Both the position numbers and the translations under genes were made by a program. The notes under the pieces are model-generated. The model did no database searches and was not told the origin of the DNA. It saw nothing but the letters and a program-made list of their open reading frames with translations. This document shows positions 1 through 20,025 of a DNA stretch of 64,000 bases, in pieces. The DNA is taken from contig JAULJL010000027.1 in NCBI GenBank assembly GCA_030761205.1, positions 997,001-1,061,000 of the forward strand, in the 5' to 3' direction. Origin of the DNA: Fremontodendron californicum (lineage: Eukaryota > Streptophyta > Magnoliopsida > Malvales > Malvaceae). Each line of letters begins with the position of its first letter. Position 1 is the stretch's first letter.

Positions 1-2
1 AT

Positions 3-353
3 GATATCTTCCTGATCTTTTATCATGGGGAAGATAAAGTGGGGAGCAATACTATCCCTTCATTTTATCAAGGGAAGGATAAACATCGTCAAGTGCTTGA
101 CCATGTGGATGTTGAAACCCGCCTTTGGACCGCTCTTCACAATGCAATACTGAATGCAACAGCTGAATTAAGGGTCGCTTTGTCAACAAAGATCAAGTAT
201 AAATCATGGGGCATAAAGAGTAAGCACCATGGCATAAACAGGGAAGGGAAGATACCGATTGGTAAAGACGGCAAGATATCAAACAAGAAGAAGAAAGTTA
301 AACTTCGACATGCATCAAAAAAATGGAAACTACGGTCTAGTCGATTTCTCTGA
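3..353 (+). CDS. 3' end of an unrecognised gene
   Basis: An open frame runs in from the window edge and stops with TGA at 351-353, so this is probably the last exon of a gene that starts outside. The visible part is about 116 residues. It begins with a hydrophobic stretch, then an acidic/aromatic segment around HVDVETRLWTALHN, and ends in a very lysine/arginine-rich tail (GKISNKKKKVKLRHASKKWK) that looks like a nuclear or nucleolar targeting tail. The first methionine-like start inside the frame is only a GTG, so no start is claimed here. I do not recognise the family. A chance open frame is possible, but over 110 codons open in AT-rich DNA, with compositional bias at the C-terminus, favours a real exon. 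Confidence 0.45.
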   Translation, partial: DIFLIFYHGEDKVGSNTIPSFYQGKDKHRQVLDHVDVETRLWTALHNAILNATAELRVALSTKIKYKSWGIKSKHHGINREGKIPIGKDGKISNKKKKVKLRHASKKWKLRSSRFL

Positions 354-1231
354 AGTTTTTTAATACCTAATTACCTTGGCCTTCTTTATATATCTATTGC
401 TGTAGTTACTCCATTTTTTTTTCTTTGTTTGTTGTATATTCATTTCTTTATGAAGACAGAAAAAGAATTTCATGGGTCAATGAATTTAGGCATCTAAATG
501 TAATCATGCAATGAAACAATACTATTTTTTTTATATTAAATTTAGCATTCAAGTTGTTTTTTTAGCTATAAATGTTGGAATACAACCTTTTAAGGATATT
601 ATAATCCTTTTTTTTTTCATCAACATGTACCAAACCTTAAATCTCATAATACAATTCAGTTTTTCCAAAAGAAAAATATTGTAATTTCTTAATAGCCTTC
701 CGTTACTAATTGTAATTCATATACTAATATTTTAACATATACTATGTATATATTTTACTTTACTAACTCATCTTACCACTGCCACACCACGTTTAAAATA
801 AGTCAATAATTGATAAGCTCGGACCTTATTTTATGATTTGCAATACCAGATTATGCAAAAAGTACCATAAGACTCATCAATTATTGAAGCCCTTCAACAA
901 GGGATATTCCTGTGAATTTAATTTCTACCCTAATGAATGCTGTTGATCTCTCCTTTCTTCAATTTTTGGCTGTAAAAATTAACCATCCGGAAGCCTCAAT
1001 TAGAATAGTTGAAATGTATCATTAGAATAAGAATTAAACAACCTGATATTCATAACTGTATAGGTAATCATGCATCAGTGATAGTGAAAATATAATATAT
1101 TGACAGAATGACAGTTAGCATTCTCTCTCCCACTTTCTCTGCAAATTATTTTTGAGAAAGGAAATTAATAGTAGGTATGATTAGGGAAACAAGTATCATA
1201 CATAATTGTATGATCTAAGCTTTTAACAACC
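354..1231. other. intergenic, nothing recognised
   Basis: AT-rich sequence between the 3' ends of two convergent genes. It probably contains both 3' UTRs. No open frame, repeat or RNA gene could be supported. Confidence 0.5.
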
Positions 1232-3734
1232 TCAGGATTTCCCCATATTTGAACTCCGGTACTGAATAGCAATTTGTCTTCGCCAAACATGAATTGGAAC
1301 CTGCAAAGCAATAACCAGAAAATGTTTAGGCCTTATTTTGTGTCAGCTCTCCAAGCAAATCAATTTGATGAGTTTTTGATCAACAGTTCTACACTGATAT
1401 CAGATCAGAGATATTAAGAATGTAAAAGGTATTCTTACAGCAGGGAAGCCACCATAGTCCCCAGGCTCTCTGATGTCCTTAGTGACACAGCTATTAGCAG
1501 CTAACCGAACCTGGAATAACCAACTTAGATTAGAAACATACCCTTCACAGAAGCATTCAAAACTTTAACTCTCAATGCTATTTCAATTGGATATAATCAA
1601 ATTCACAAAGGAAAAACATACAGGAAGCAAGACACATTTGAGCAAGTATAAAATCTGAAGTTAAGAAATGGGCCCCTTTTTTGTTTTTTTTTTCTTTTTT
1701 CAAATCACTTACTAAAATGATGTTGAATTTCTAAACACGCAAATGCATTGTCATTTTGATCACTAAATTCTGTCTCTCTCCATATAAGATTTAAAAGGCC
1801 ACTCGACAACTTGATGCAAGAAATTATTTTTCCTTCTCAAAATTAAGTAAATACCCTTGATGCAATGGAGACATGATCACGAACTGCTACTCTTCCCCCT
1901 AGGACTACGTAGTCTCCTATCCTGTGGTAAGAGAGAAAAACCAAAGATGATCACAACTCCCAGATACTTTAAAACTCTCATCAAGTTCACATACATGAGT
2001 ACACTCAAATACATGAGAAACTTGAAGGACAAACTGGGAAAAAGAAGGAAGAACTAAAAAATAATAATAACATACATCACTGAACCTGCTATGCCGACCT
2101 GTCCACAAAGCATGCAACTTTTCCCGATAACTACATTATGTCCAATCTGCAAAGTGCATATTGGTAAGATAATGCCATAGAACATGCCAATCAACGAGGC
2201 CAGACAGCAAAAACCACCTGAACTAAGTTATCTATCTTTGAATGATCTCCTATTACTGTGTCTCTCCAACTGCACAACCAAATAGGTGATATACTTTCAT
2301 TAAAGACTGGACTGATGAGAAATGCAGAAGCTAGTTAGGAGTGGAAAATATTCAGAGCCAACAGATAGCTCACCTGCCCCGGTCAATGCATGTGTTAGCT
2401 CCAATATCCACATGGTTCCCTATCCTAACATTTAGCATCTAAAGAAAAACAACATAGAAAGAAAAATATATAGTAAAACAACTTGTTCAATCAAGTATGA
2501 ATAAAATGTCTGAAATTACATTTTGATGCTCTGTCAGAGGCTAACAGGAATCAATTCAACGATAATAGAAATGCCCATTATAAAGCTTTTCGTAAAGTTT
2601 AGCCTTGCAAAACTCAAAACACAAGAAAGTTTTGATGAAGGTGCTGTGTAGCAAAAGAGAAAAATAAAACTATTCTAACATTAACAGATTGTATAGATGT
2701 AGCAAGTTTACTACAGCTTTTTAATTAACATGTTTAGTCCATTGTCAATTATTCAGGGTATCAAAGAAAATATGATCTTGTTATTGATATATTTATTAGT
2801 TTAAGAATGCTGGATTACTTAAAGTCCATTAAACACCACCAACTTGAGGTTACTTGACCATGCTGCCATCCTCATCGACCAAAAATCCAAATCCTGTAAA
2901 ATGAGACAAACAATTAAACTCCTGTACAAAATTACACTTTAATAGTCCTATAACACAGGCAGGGAGGCTAAGAGGATGTAAGTAAACATTTTGATAGTGG
3001 AACACAACCAAAAGTTGAATGAATCCAATGCCTCCTCTGACTTTCATTAGCTGATATAAGATCCAAGCTCAGAATAACCTGGCCTTACCATCTTGACCAA
3101 TGCAAACTCCATTATGGATTACACATGAATCGCCTACAGTGCAGTTAGTGAGAGCAGCATTATACCGGAAGAAAACATAATAAATCAATCAGGAACCCAA
3201 AGAGGTCATAAATGCAAAATTAAAGTGAAACACTAAAGTTAACAATGTGGGATGTTTGTAAATTGACCGATTGTAACGCAAGGTCCAATAACAGTCCCTG
3301 ACCCAACATGAATATTTGCACCCAACACGGATATTGGAATGAACTAGGGCACCAATCTCGATAAGCACAGTTGGATCAATGCAAGCTGACTTATGAAAAT
3401 GCCCGCCTCCATTTTGCCATTTTAAAAACTCCTGGGCATCAACCTCAGCTCCGTTTTCTATCTTGACAAAAAAGACCATGAAAAAAGAGCAAAGTTAACT
3501 GGTAAGTGTTTGAGTAATACGTCCATTGAGACATTTTTGCAAACGACATAGCTGCTATGGAAACTGACCGGAGTGAACTGGGCTGGTTTGGAGTGTGGTT
3601 TGGTTAGTTGAGGATACGGAGAAATTATAAAGAGTGCCAAAACGTGAAGGAATGGAAAGAGGAAAGTTTTGACTAGGTAAATTCTTGAAAATGAAAGGGG
3701 CCATGGAGGATAATCTTTTCAGAGTAACTGCCAT
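1232..3734 (-). CDS. LpxD-like UDP-3-O-acylglucosamine N-acyltransferase (middle exons irregular)
   Basis: Plant LpxD homologue, a left-handed beta-helix acyltransferase of the mitochondrial lipid A-like pathway that adds the second acyl chain to UDP-glucosamine. Proposed start ATG at 3734; exon 1 encodes a basic, serine-rich presequence ([10 protein letters not shown]...), as expected for mitochondrial import. Exon 2 has the family motif [20 protein letters not shown]. Later exons encode [17 protein letters not shown] (near 3090-3140), [19 protein letters not shown] (2380-2440), [18 protein letters not shown] (2220-2272), [20 protein letters not shown] (2095-2150), [20 protein letters not shown] (1856-1924), [22 protein letters not shown] (1441-1512) and [17 protein letters not shown], ending at TGA 1232. 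These are hexapeptide repeats including the GHN motif with the probable catalytic histidine. Oddities: near 3335 the reading frame shifts by one base between VHSN and the expected [15 protein letters not shown], and the junctions near 3170-3280 and 2860 lack obvious matching splice sites. The gene may splice around this or be decaying. Confidence 0.75.
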
Positions 3735-6700
3735 AACGACCAGGGAATAGTTTCAGTTACTGTAACGGTTAATGGAAGAACTGGAAAAGAGATGAAAATG
3801 GTAACCTTTCCTTTTTTTGTGTGTATAGCTCCAAATTTAAGTGGGCCTTTAATCAGCTTTTGGCCCATCCGTCTATCAGTTTTTTTGGGCCAACCTTCAG
3901 TCTAGCAGTTGACTGTGGCCTAATTTGATATTAATAGGCCCCAATGATGATCTGGATTATGGACAGTCCAATTCCAATCTTTAATCTTTACATTATGTTT
4001 ATTTTTAATTCCTCAAGTGAATGATGTTTTAAATTTATAATTGGTTATTCTTAGAGGGGGAAGATAAAAAAATTTAGATCAACTGTCTCTATTGCAAGCA
4101 ATATCACCCATCACCCAATATTTGACTTTATCAATACATCTATTCTTCAATTAAATTGGTTTTTAATATAATCATAGTAGAGTTTTTTAATTTCATAAAT
4201 GAGATTAAAAGATTATTATATGTTTGATTTATTTTTTTTATTTTTTAAATTTATTCTAAAGAGTACGTGTTATTCTGTTAATTCGTTTGTGGAATCTAAA
4301 AACTCCATTGATGGTTGATGAAATAAATTTTTTTTATTCAATTACCTAACATGCAAAGAAACCGAAAAGAAAACTATTAATTTTTTTTTTTTTTTAAAGA
4401 AAAAGAAAACCTCTTCTTTAGTTTTGGTAAAACCAACCGCAAGTACTTGTATTTGCATGTAGAATTTGAAGCATTGAGTATATAAGAATACAAAGTTTTG
4501 TCATTTTATTTAGTTTAGGATATGCTAATTAATAGCCATGGATGGTTACTTTGAAACTGAAATGCAAGATTCTGATTGATAGAGATTTTTACATTATCCC
4601 CAGAGAAATATACAATGCTATTAGCAGTCACTGGCCTATTATTGCCTATGGTCTTCATCACAAACCTGTCCATTGTCCAACAACCACACAGACTACAATT
4701 TATTTATTTTGGATAAATTGATTTCATTATCTAAAAAGCAAAAACATGATACAAGTACACTGTAGCTTTCAGCTGTCGTCGGAGGTGATTATTTAATATC
4801 GATATATGTTCACCATAAATATTTTTAAATATTTAAAAAATTATATTTTTATATTATATTTAAATATATATCAAACACAAATATCAAATATAAATATTTT
4901 AAAATAATAAAAAATTCGAATAACATAAAACACCATCATTCTAGCAAAATATTAATCTAAGTCCCCATCCAACGTATTGACAGGATCAACAATTACTTTT
5001 CTTAATTACTCCCGTAAGTATCAGTCTTACTGCCTTCTTGATACAACCAATCACCTCCATCTTAGTAGAGTGGACTTGATTAAATCGTCTGTTATTCCTC
5101 TCTCTCCATATTACATTTATTGCACGATTACTCAAAAGTTGACCATACTAAAAATTTGATTGCCTAAGTAAACAATAACAATTATACAATTAGTAAAATA
5201 TATTTTTTTCTGAGAAAGAGTTGAAATATGCTCCTCTTTTAACCTATCAATGGGCTAAGCTAGGCTCGTTTTTTGCGGTTGCCTTTGTTGAATATTAATT
5301 GTTTCCCGCGTGATTATCCTGCTTTTCATTTTGCATGCTATAGTATACAGTCTATGGCTTCAACCTGGTTAAAAGAGTAATCAATTTCCTTTGCAGCATA
5401 TTAGAATTTAGATTTGATTATAATTATGGTAATCTAGGGGAACTCAAAATCAAAGTCAACTCAGTACTGCTTAATCAAAATTTTGGTTCGATCATATGGA
5501 TATATATTAAAGTAGCGACTTGTATAATTTATACTGTTATTAGTGATGCAGATATTTTATGTGGTCAATTTACTCAATCAAAATTTCCGGTGGTCTAAGA
5601 ATTGTGGTGCAAGAAATCGTTTCATTTAATCTAGATTTGTTCAAAAAATTGAGTTATTTGTTCAAATTTAAAAGTTTACTCGAAGGTTTAGATTTAAATA
5701 CTAAATTCAAAAATATGACTTTGATAAAAAATGAGAGTTTAGACCTTTTGGGCATTGAAATTTTTTTTTACCTAGACTTGATCCAATCCAATTCGGTTTT
5801 ACCGTTAGTTATATAAAATTTTGAGAAAGATCGATTTTTTTTTTAGAGAAATCGATCATTTTTAAAAGTGATTGATTTTTTACATAAAAATTTGGTGAAT
5901 CAGAGTAAGTTTAAACCTTATTTTTTTTTTTAAAATCAGATCAAACCTAAATATAAAATTCTTACCATATTTTAAACGGAGACAAATCTAAACAGTCACA
6001 AAACTTGTTAATATTCTATTTGAACCCAATCCAAATCATGGGCATGCCCACCCTAGCCAATTTGACTATTTATTAATTTATGTGGTATTCCTAGCTTACT
6101 CAAGAAAACCATAGAACAACCAGTACCAACAGTTAAGCCCCCCCCCCCCCTTTTTTTCTCTCTCTCTCTCTCTAAGCTCATTATTTATCCATCCCTTATT
6201 ATAAATGGTCATACAAGCCTGGACGGATCATTTAATTCTTCTGTTCAGCCAACTGATTAGCTTTCTTCCCTTGTAAACAAACGCAGTTGCCTGGACAACA
6301 ACCACGGACGGCGACGGCCCTGGAATTAATCAAACAGAAATTCAACCAGCCACTTATTATCATTTCCCCAGATTGTATCATTGCTTCGCTATTTTTTACA
6401 ACTATTTTAATTACAATTAGGGGAAAAATTATTAAAAAACTTCCTCAGATAAGTTTGAAACGTTTTACAATGAAAATAAAATATATATTGTGTAACTGAC
6501 TATTAGTATTAGGGCATTTTATAATCACTGACCATTTAAGTCAATCGTTATGAATGACATTTAACTAAAAATAAAGATAATTATAGGGGTGATTGTCGGG
6601 TTTAGTCTCAGTTTTCTAAAACTACTGAATCCTTCCTGAATTTCCAGCTTCAGAACGTATAGTGGAAATTTCCCTGTGATGTTCATTAGTTTGACCATAT

Positions 6701-6841
6701 TTTAAATTTATGACAAATCGTTTTAGAAGAGGAAATGTCTTGCAGCAATTAAGGACTTTTCAATTAAGTAAACTTCCATATTTACAGTTCTTAAGCAAAA
6801 ATGTAATGCAAAGAAACATACTTCAAAGAAAGGAAAAAAAA
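3735..6841. other. intergenic, AT-rich
   Basis: About 3.1 kb between the divergent LpxD-like and CRK genes. Long A/T runs and only short chance open frames. The only distinctive feature is a homopolymer/CT tract near 6.14 kb. Both promoters should lie here, but no specific element is convincing. Confidence 0.5.
6138..6172. repeat. poly-C / poly-T / (CT)n tract
   Basis: Thirteen C, then seven T, then about seven CT units in a row: a compound simple-sequence repeat about 0.7 kb upstream of the CRK start. CT-rich tracts are common in plant promoters; no function is claimed. Confidence 0.85.
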
Positions 6842-14783
<7,942 letters not shown>

Positions 14784-16081
14784 TTGTATTGACCCGAGTA
14801 ACAAATGAATTTAATCTAACTACTGTAAATTCTCCTTGATAGCGTAAAAGTTCAATGTTCGAAATTTCTATTTCCCTTTTGTTCAAATCAAACGTAACTA
14901 GAATGTTAGATGTGATTGTTCTGTTAACAAGGCATGATTAAATGTAATTAGAAATCTGCAAAATCATGTTGAAGTTATGAACATGATTTAAAGCAGATTT
15001 GGTTAGAGGCTTCTTCTTCCATTATTACTTTTGGAGTTTTTGCAATTTTGTCTCACATATATCCATGACATAATTATTGGTACTTCTAATGGTTACAGAC
15101 AAGTAGACAAAGAGAGTAGGCGCCTAGAAAAGCTTTAATTAAGATATGTAAGAAATTTAATTTTACTTCTACTTATTAAAAAAAAAATTATTTTTTTTGG
15201 AAACTTTCATTAAAAAAACGTGCGATGTGATTTAAAAAAAAAAAAAAGAGTGGTACATACACATTTTAAAAATACTTAAGTTTTGCAAAATTAAAAAAAA
15301 AATCATTATATGATCTAAATTTTTAAAATACCTTTTAATTTTTATTATATTTATCTATCCACGAGTTGGTTACACATTTGATCTGATAGGTCGGGCCTTA
15401 ACAAGGATTTTTGTAATCCAATCTCGGCCGATTTAAATTACTATTCATTTAATAAAAATATTTATTTAAATTTAATTATAAATTATATAAAAATAATATT
15501 TTAATAATTTTAAAATAATGAAATGGCTTTCGGGTCTGGCGTGGTCTATATGAAGTGCTTTTAAGAGGTGGATGAATCATTTTGTTTGAGAAAATTAAGA
15601 TGTAGATTGCATATTGCAACCAATGTACGACCTTGATACCGGTAAACGCGCATCCCTCTGATTGAACGTTCTGCTCAGGTCAAGGTATCCAGTGCATCGT
15701 CCGGCTTAAAGTGCTGAAAGGGCTGAAAGCACCTTCCTCGAACTACACCAATTGTTGATAAACTTTACCAGACTTTTGTTTATCTTTTTTTTGCTTTCAA
15801 GACTTTTGTTTATCTGACTAAAGTTCTACCTAGATTCAGTGATTCTCCCTTCATTCCCCTTCAATTTCCCATTTGCTTGTTAGCAAATAATCAACCGCGT
15901 GTTGGATTTGTCTTCTGCCTCAAAATGTCAGAGTCATTATACACGTTACGACCATTCAATTATTTTTCCATCAGTGTCAATTTGTTGCATTTCAGCATAA
16001 TTTACCAGTAAACTCTAATTAAGAAATTCATTGACTAGTACATATGATTTTCACTTGAAAGTTCTTCCCTGAAATTGCTCG
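14784..16081. other. intergenic, nothing recognised
   Basis: CRK 3' UTR followed by AT-rich sequence with A/T runs around 15180-15310. No gene, RNA or element could be supported. Confidence 0.5.
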
Positions 16082-16089
16082 GTAGTAAC

Positions 16090-17271
16090 CAGGATTTCAA
16101 ATAGCGGTGGCGTCGCGGTGTCGCGGCCGCTATTTCGCGGTAGCGGCACCGTCCGCCACCGCTAAAAGGCTCAATAGCGGTGTGAAAGAAATTCACACCA
16201 ATAACGGCCGATCGCGGCCGCAAAAAGCGGTGTAACGGAAAATAGCGGCCGTAACGGCCCGCTATTTCCGCTACACTGTTATTCATTGAAAAAAAAAATT
16301 TTGTTCTAAAGTAAACTACAATTACCAAACAAAAGGCAACTAACGAGGCCAACAATGACCAAACCAAAGGTAGCTAACGGGCCAACAATGATCAAACCAA
16401 AGGCAAAAACTCAAAATAAACTTGTTTCTGTAAAATCAATCAAAATTCAAAACTAAACACACCCGAAGGCAAGACCAGTGCAGGCGGACTACAAGGGCGA
16501 TTGAAGGTAGGCCGCATGCTTGGTTGAGGCATGTGTATGTGTCTATGAGAGTCTGAGAGAGGCAGAGAGATGAGATGAGAGTGAAGAGGTTGTCGGGTTG
16601 GGGCTGGGCTGTGAGTGTGAGGCAGTGAGGGTTAAGGCGTTGAGAGGCAATGGCAGAGGTATAGAAGAAGAGTGACTGGATATTGTGAAGTGGGTCTTGG
16701 GATTTTAGCTGTTATTGGAATTTTAGTTATGTAAATTTTGGGAAGAATGAGTGTGTCTGTTGGGGGTGGGTGGGTGGAATGGGATGGGGTATTTTTTTTG
16801 GGAAATTTTTTTAATAGAAATGAATTTTGTACAATTTAAATAAAAATAATTAAAATTAAATAATTATACATTGATTTTATTATTTATTAAGTTATTATTT
16901 TATATTTGAATTTGAATTTGAGTAATTTTTATTTTTGGTATTTCTATTGTTGTTAATTATTACTATTTTTTAAAAATTCATAGATAAGAATGAATCTTTT
17001 TCTAAATATGAATATTTTATCATAATGATAAAAAATTATAAATTATTTTTTTCTCATATAAATAAAATATTATAAACTACTTTAAAAATCATTAAAAATG
17101 AGTTTTTATACTTATAACTATAATTGTTATGTTTTATAATAAGTTGTGCAAATTTGAAAAAAATTCACGACCGCGATGACCGTAATGACCGCGATAGCAT
17201 CCGTTATGTCCGCAACCGTGACAAATGCAACGCGACCGAAAATGCGGCCGCGACCGCAATTTAAATCCCTG
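16090..17271. mobile_element. non-autonomous hAT-type DNA transposon (1182 bp)
   Basis: Terminal inverted repeats: the left end begins CAGGATTTCAAATAGCGG and the right end, read in reverse complement, begins CAGGGATTTAAATTGCGG. The flanking 8-bp duplication GTAGTAAC is exact (16082-16089 and 17272-17279). An 8-bp duplication with CAGG termini is the signature of the hAT superfamily. The outer ~180 bp at the left and ~120 bp at the right are unusually GC-rich for this window and full of short GCGGCCG/TAACGG motifs in both orientations, like hAT subterminal transposase-binding arrays. The interior is AT-rich and contains no transposase, so the element depended on another copy. Confidence 0.9.
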
Positions 17272-17383
17272 GTAGTAACTGCCTATTAGCAGGATTTATA
17301 ACTCATAATATTGAAGCTTTACCTGTAGGTTAAGCTTCAGTTGAACCAATCTTGCAGTGTTGCAGCAACTGGAAAGACAAGAT

Positions 17384-18352
17384 ATGGGTCATTCAAGGAG
17401 TTTTGCAGAAAGCATTAATTTGCTTTTTCTTTGTTCTTTTCTGTTTGGTCTTCATGATCTTGCTCTTGCTGATCCTCCCTACTCATTTTGTTCAAACAAT
17501 AACAGTAATAATTCATTGAATAGTTCATTTCAAAATAATCTTTGCAGGAGCAGAAGGTGAAGCTAATACAGCAAGAATAGTTGGAACATAATAAGCCATG
17601 CTATTTTAATTTCAATTCATTTCCTCAAAATTGAATGATTGTTCAAAATTTAAGTAATTAAGACTGTGAAGATAAATGCTTTACCATACCATGGATACCA
17701 GTGAAGAGGTTATAAGTATAACTAGGCCAAAGCACATAGCAAGATCTGCTAAATATTTGTTTTTCAAGCATATTGATACCTTTCTAAAATCTAGTTATTG
17801 CTTTATGCAATAGTGGATATATGGCTCCAGAGTATGCCATGGAGGGATTATATTCGATTAAGTTCGATGTTTTTAGCTTTGGAGTACTACTCTTGCTTGA
17901 GATAATTACTGGCAGAAGGAATACAGGCTTTCATCCATCAAAACGTGTTCCAAGCCTCGTAGCATATGTAACTCTTCTAGCTCAATTACTTGCATTTCTC
18001 TTCAATGTATTAGCACTCTAAAACATTGTTAATCACATTGAATAATGACGCAGGCATGGCATCTATGGAATGAAGGGAATGCTTTGGAATTGATGGACCC
18101 CTTACTAACCGATGGATATGCCCAGATAAATTTTTAAGATTCACCCATATTGGACTGCTGTGTTTTCAAGAAGATGCCTTTGACAGGCCTACCATGTCAT
18201 CTGTTGTGGTAATGTTAAAAGGTGAAACTGTGACACTAGGCCGACCTCAGCAACCTGCCTTCTCTGTGGGAAGATTTGCTGAGCATCATCAATCACTCAC
18301 TAAAAGTTGCTCTGTCAATCGTTTAACGATTTCAAATATTGCACCTAGATGA
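17384..18352 (+). pseudogene. decayed CRK copy lacking the DUF26 and N-lobe exons
   Basis: Starts with a CRK signal peptide (MGHSRSFAESINLLF... to DPPYSFCSNNN) but runs out after about 55 residues, with no DUF26 domains, transmembrane segment, ATP-binding lobe or HRD/DFG exons. Resumes at 17818 with the exon [20 protein letters not shown] (an extra leucine sits in the LLLLE run) and then at 18053 with the last exon AWHLWNEGNALELMDPLLTDG. There a one-base deletion near 18121 shifts the frame to an early TAA. The old frame continues after it as PDKFLRFTHIGLLC through RPTMSSVVVML to the terminal PR-stop at 18352. It is a tandem relative of the intact CRK upstream, broken by internal loss and a frameshift. 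Confidence 0.88.
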
Positions 18353-19266
18353 TTGACCATTGGAAGTCCAGTGATGCCACAAATTTAATATTTTCTTAAA
18401 CTAAATGTTTCTAGTTGTGATGATAAATTCATCTGACAGAAATTCTGTATACTAGTATTTTTCTTGCTTCTTCAAATGAGAAAAGTAAAGTTTCCCACAT
18501 GATCACTAAAGAATATTTTTTTTTATTTTTTTTATTTAAATTTAATTATAAAAATATATAATTATTAATATAAAAATATTTTTTAATATTTTTTTAAAAT
18601 AATAAAACAAGTTTTCAGACCTGATTGTCCTGAGTCCATTTGGACAAACAAAAATAAAAATTTTCAAACCCAAACTCATTGCATTTCATATTAGTAGATT
18701 GTTCAAGTACTATTTTGCATGCAATTAAAGGAAATTTCATTTTTTTGACCGAAAGGGATTTAATCAACTTATTAATAGTTTCGAAGCTCTTTCCATTTAA
18801 TTTACAATCACTAACGAAGCTACGAATTTTCATAGTTGCTTTCATCATTAGAATGTGGGAAATTTTGCTTACCAAGAAAAAAAACAATAAAGAAAACACT
18901 CTTTTTTCTCGAAATGTTATTAGTCATATTGACAAAGATGTAACTGACTAATGTAGTTTCCTGGAACATAAAACTGCTTTATGGACACTCTCTATTGGTA
19001 GGACTGGTCAACCAAATACAGCCAACTTTACCAACATAAGATAGTTTCGTATCATAAGCCCAAATTCGATCAGGCTTGAGCGATGAGGTAATCTGAGGAG
19101 GATTTACGGGCCACGTATTACTTGTACTGTGATCTCACTAATGATTTTGTTAAACACCAAATCTTTAATAAATTTAAATATCTACCGGGCCTTCGTATTT
19201 AAAAAAATAGCCCCCCTTGGACAGGTATAATTTTAATGACCGGCTATTTAATTTGTACATGCTCAG
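18353..19266. other. intergenic, nothing recognised
   Basis: AT-rich stretch between two CRK remnants; small open frames on both strands overlap and look random. The end (19200-19266) reads as an intron tail with an AG acceptor for the next CRK exon. Confidence 0.45.
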
Positions 19267-19530
19267 GGTATCCTTCCTAACAAACAAGAAATAGCCGTCA
19301 AGAGGTTATCAAGAAGTTCAGGACAAGGTACTGAGGAATTTAAGAATGAGGCCGTATTGGTAGCCAAGCTTCAACACAGAAACCTAGTGAGACTATTGGG
19401 CTTTTGCTTAGAAAGAGAAGAAAAAATACTAATATATGAATTTGTGCCCAACAAGAGCCTGGACTATTTTGTTTTCGGTATTTTTCATATACTTTGCAAG
19501 ATTTTTTTTGGGAATTTGAATTGATTTTAA

Positions 19531-19788
<258 letters not shown>

Positions 19789-20025
19789 TGAACACGTAAA
19801 GCTTTTGTATGCATAAGGGGTTTTTTTTTTTTTTTTTTGGATAAGTAAGTGTTTTATTTATCCAGAAAGCAGTTAAACTGTTACATCCAACATCATGTGC
19901 AACATGTACTTAAAGCTATACAGACTTAAACAATACTTGAACAAACTTAAGACCACTAATCAATCAGGGAACATAAGCAACATACTTCAACAATACTTAA
20001 AGCTATACAAGAGTGGACAAAGTTC

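Noticed and set aside
1857..2117. Overlapping small frames on both strands
   Set aside because: They lie on introns and exons of the LpxD-like gene and are in the wrong frames.
5559..5816. Plus-strand frame of 85 codons in the LpxD-CRK interval
   Set aside because: AT-rich, composition-driven open frame without motif, splice context or similarity to a known family.
16035..16367. Minus-strand frame of 110 codons
   Set aside because: It crosses the left boundary and GC-rich array of the hAT element; arginine-rich content reflects the repeat composition, not a protein.
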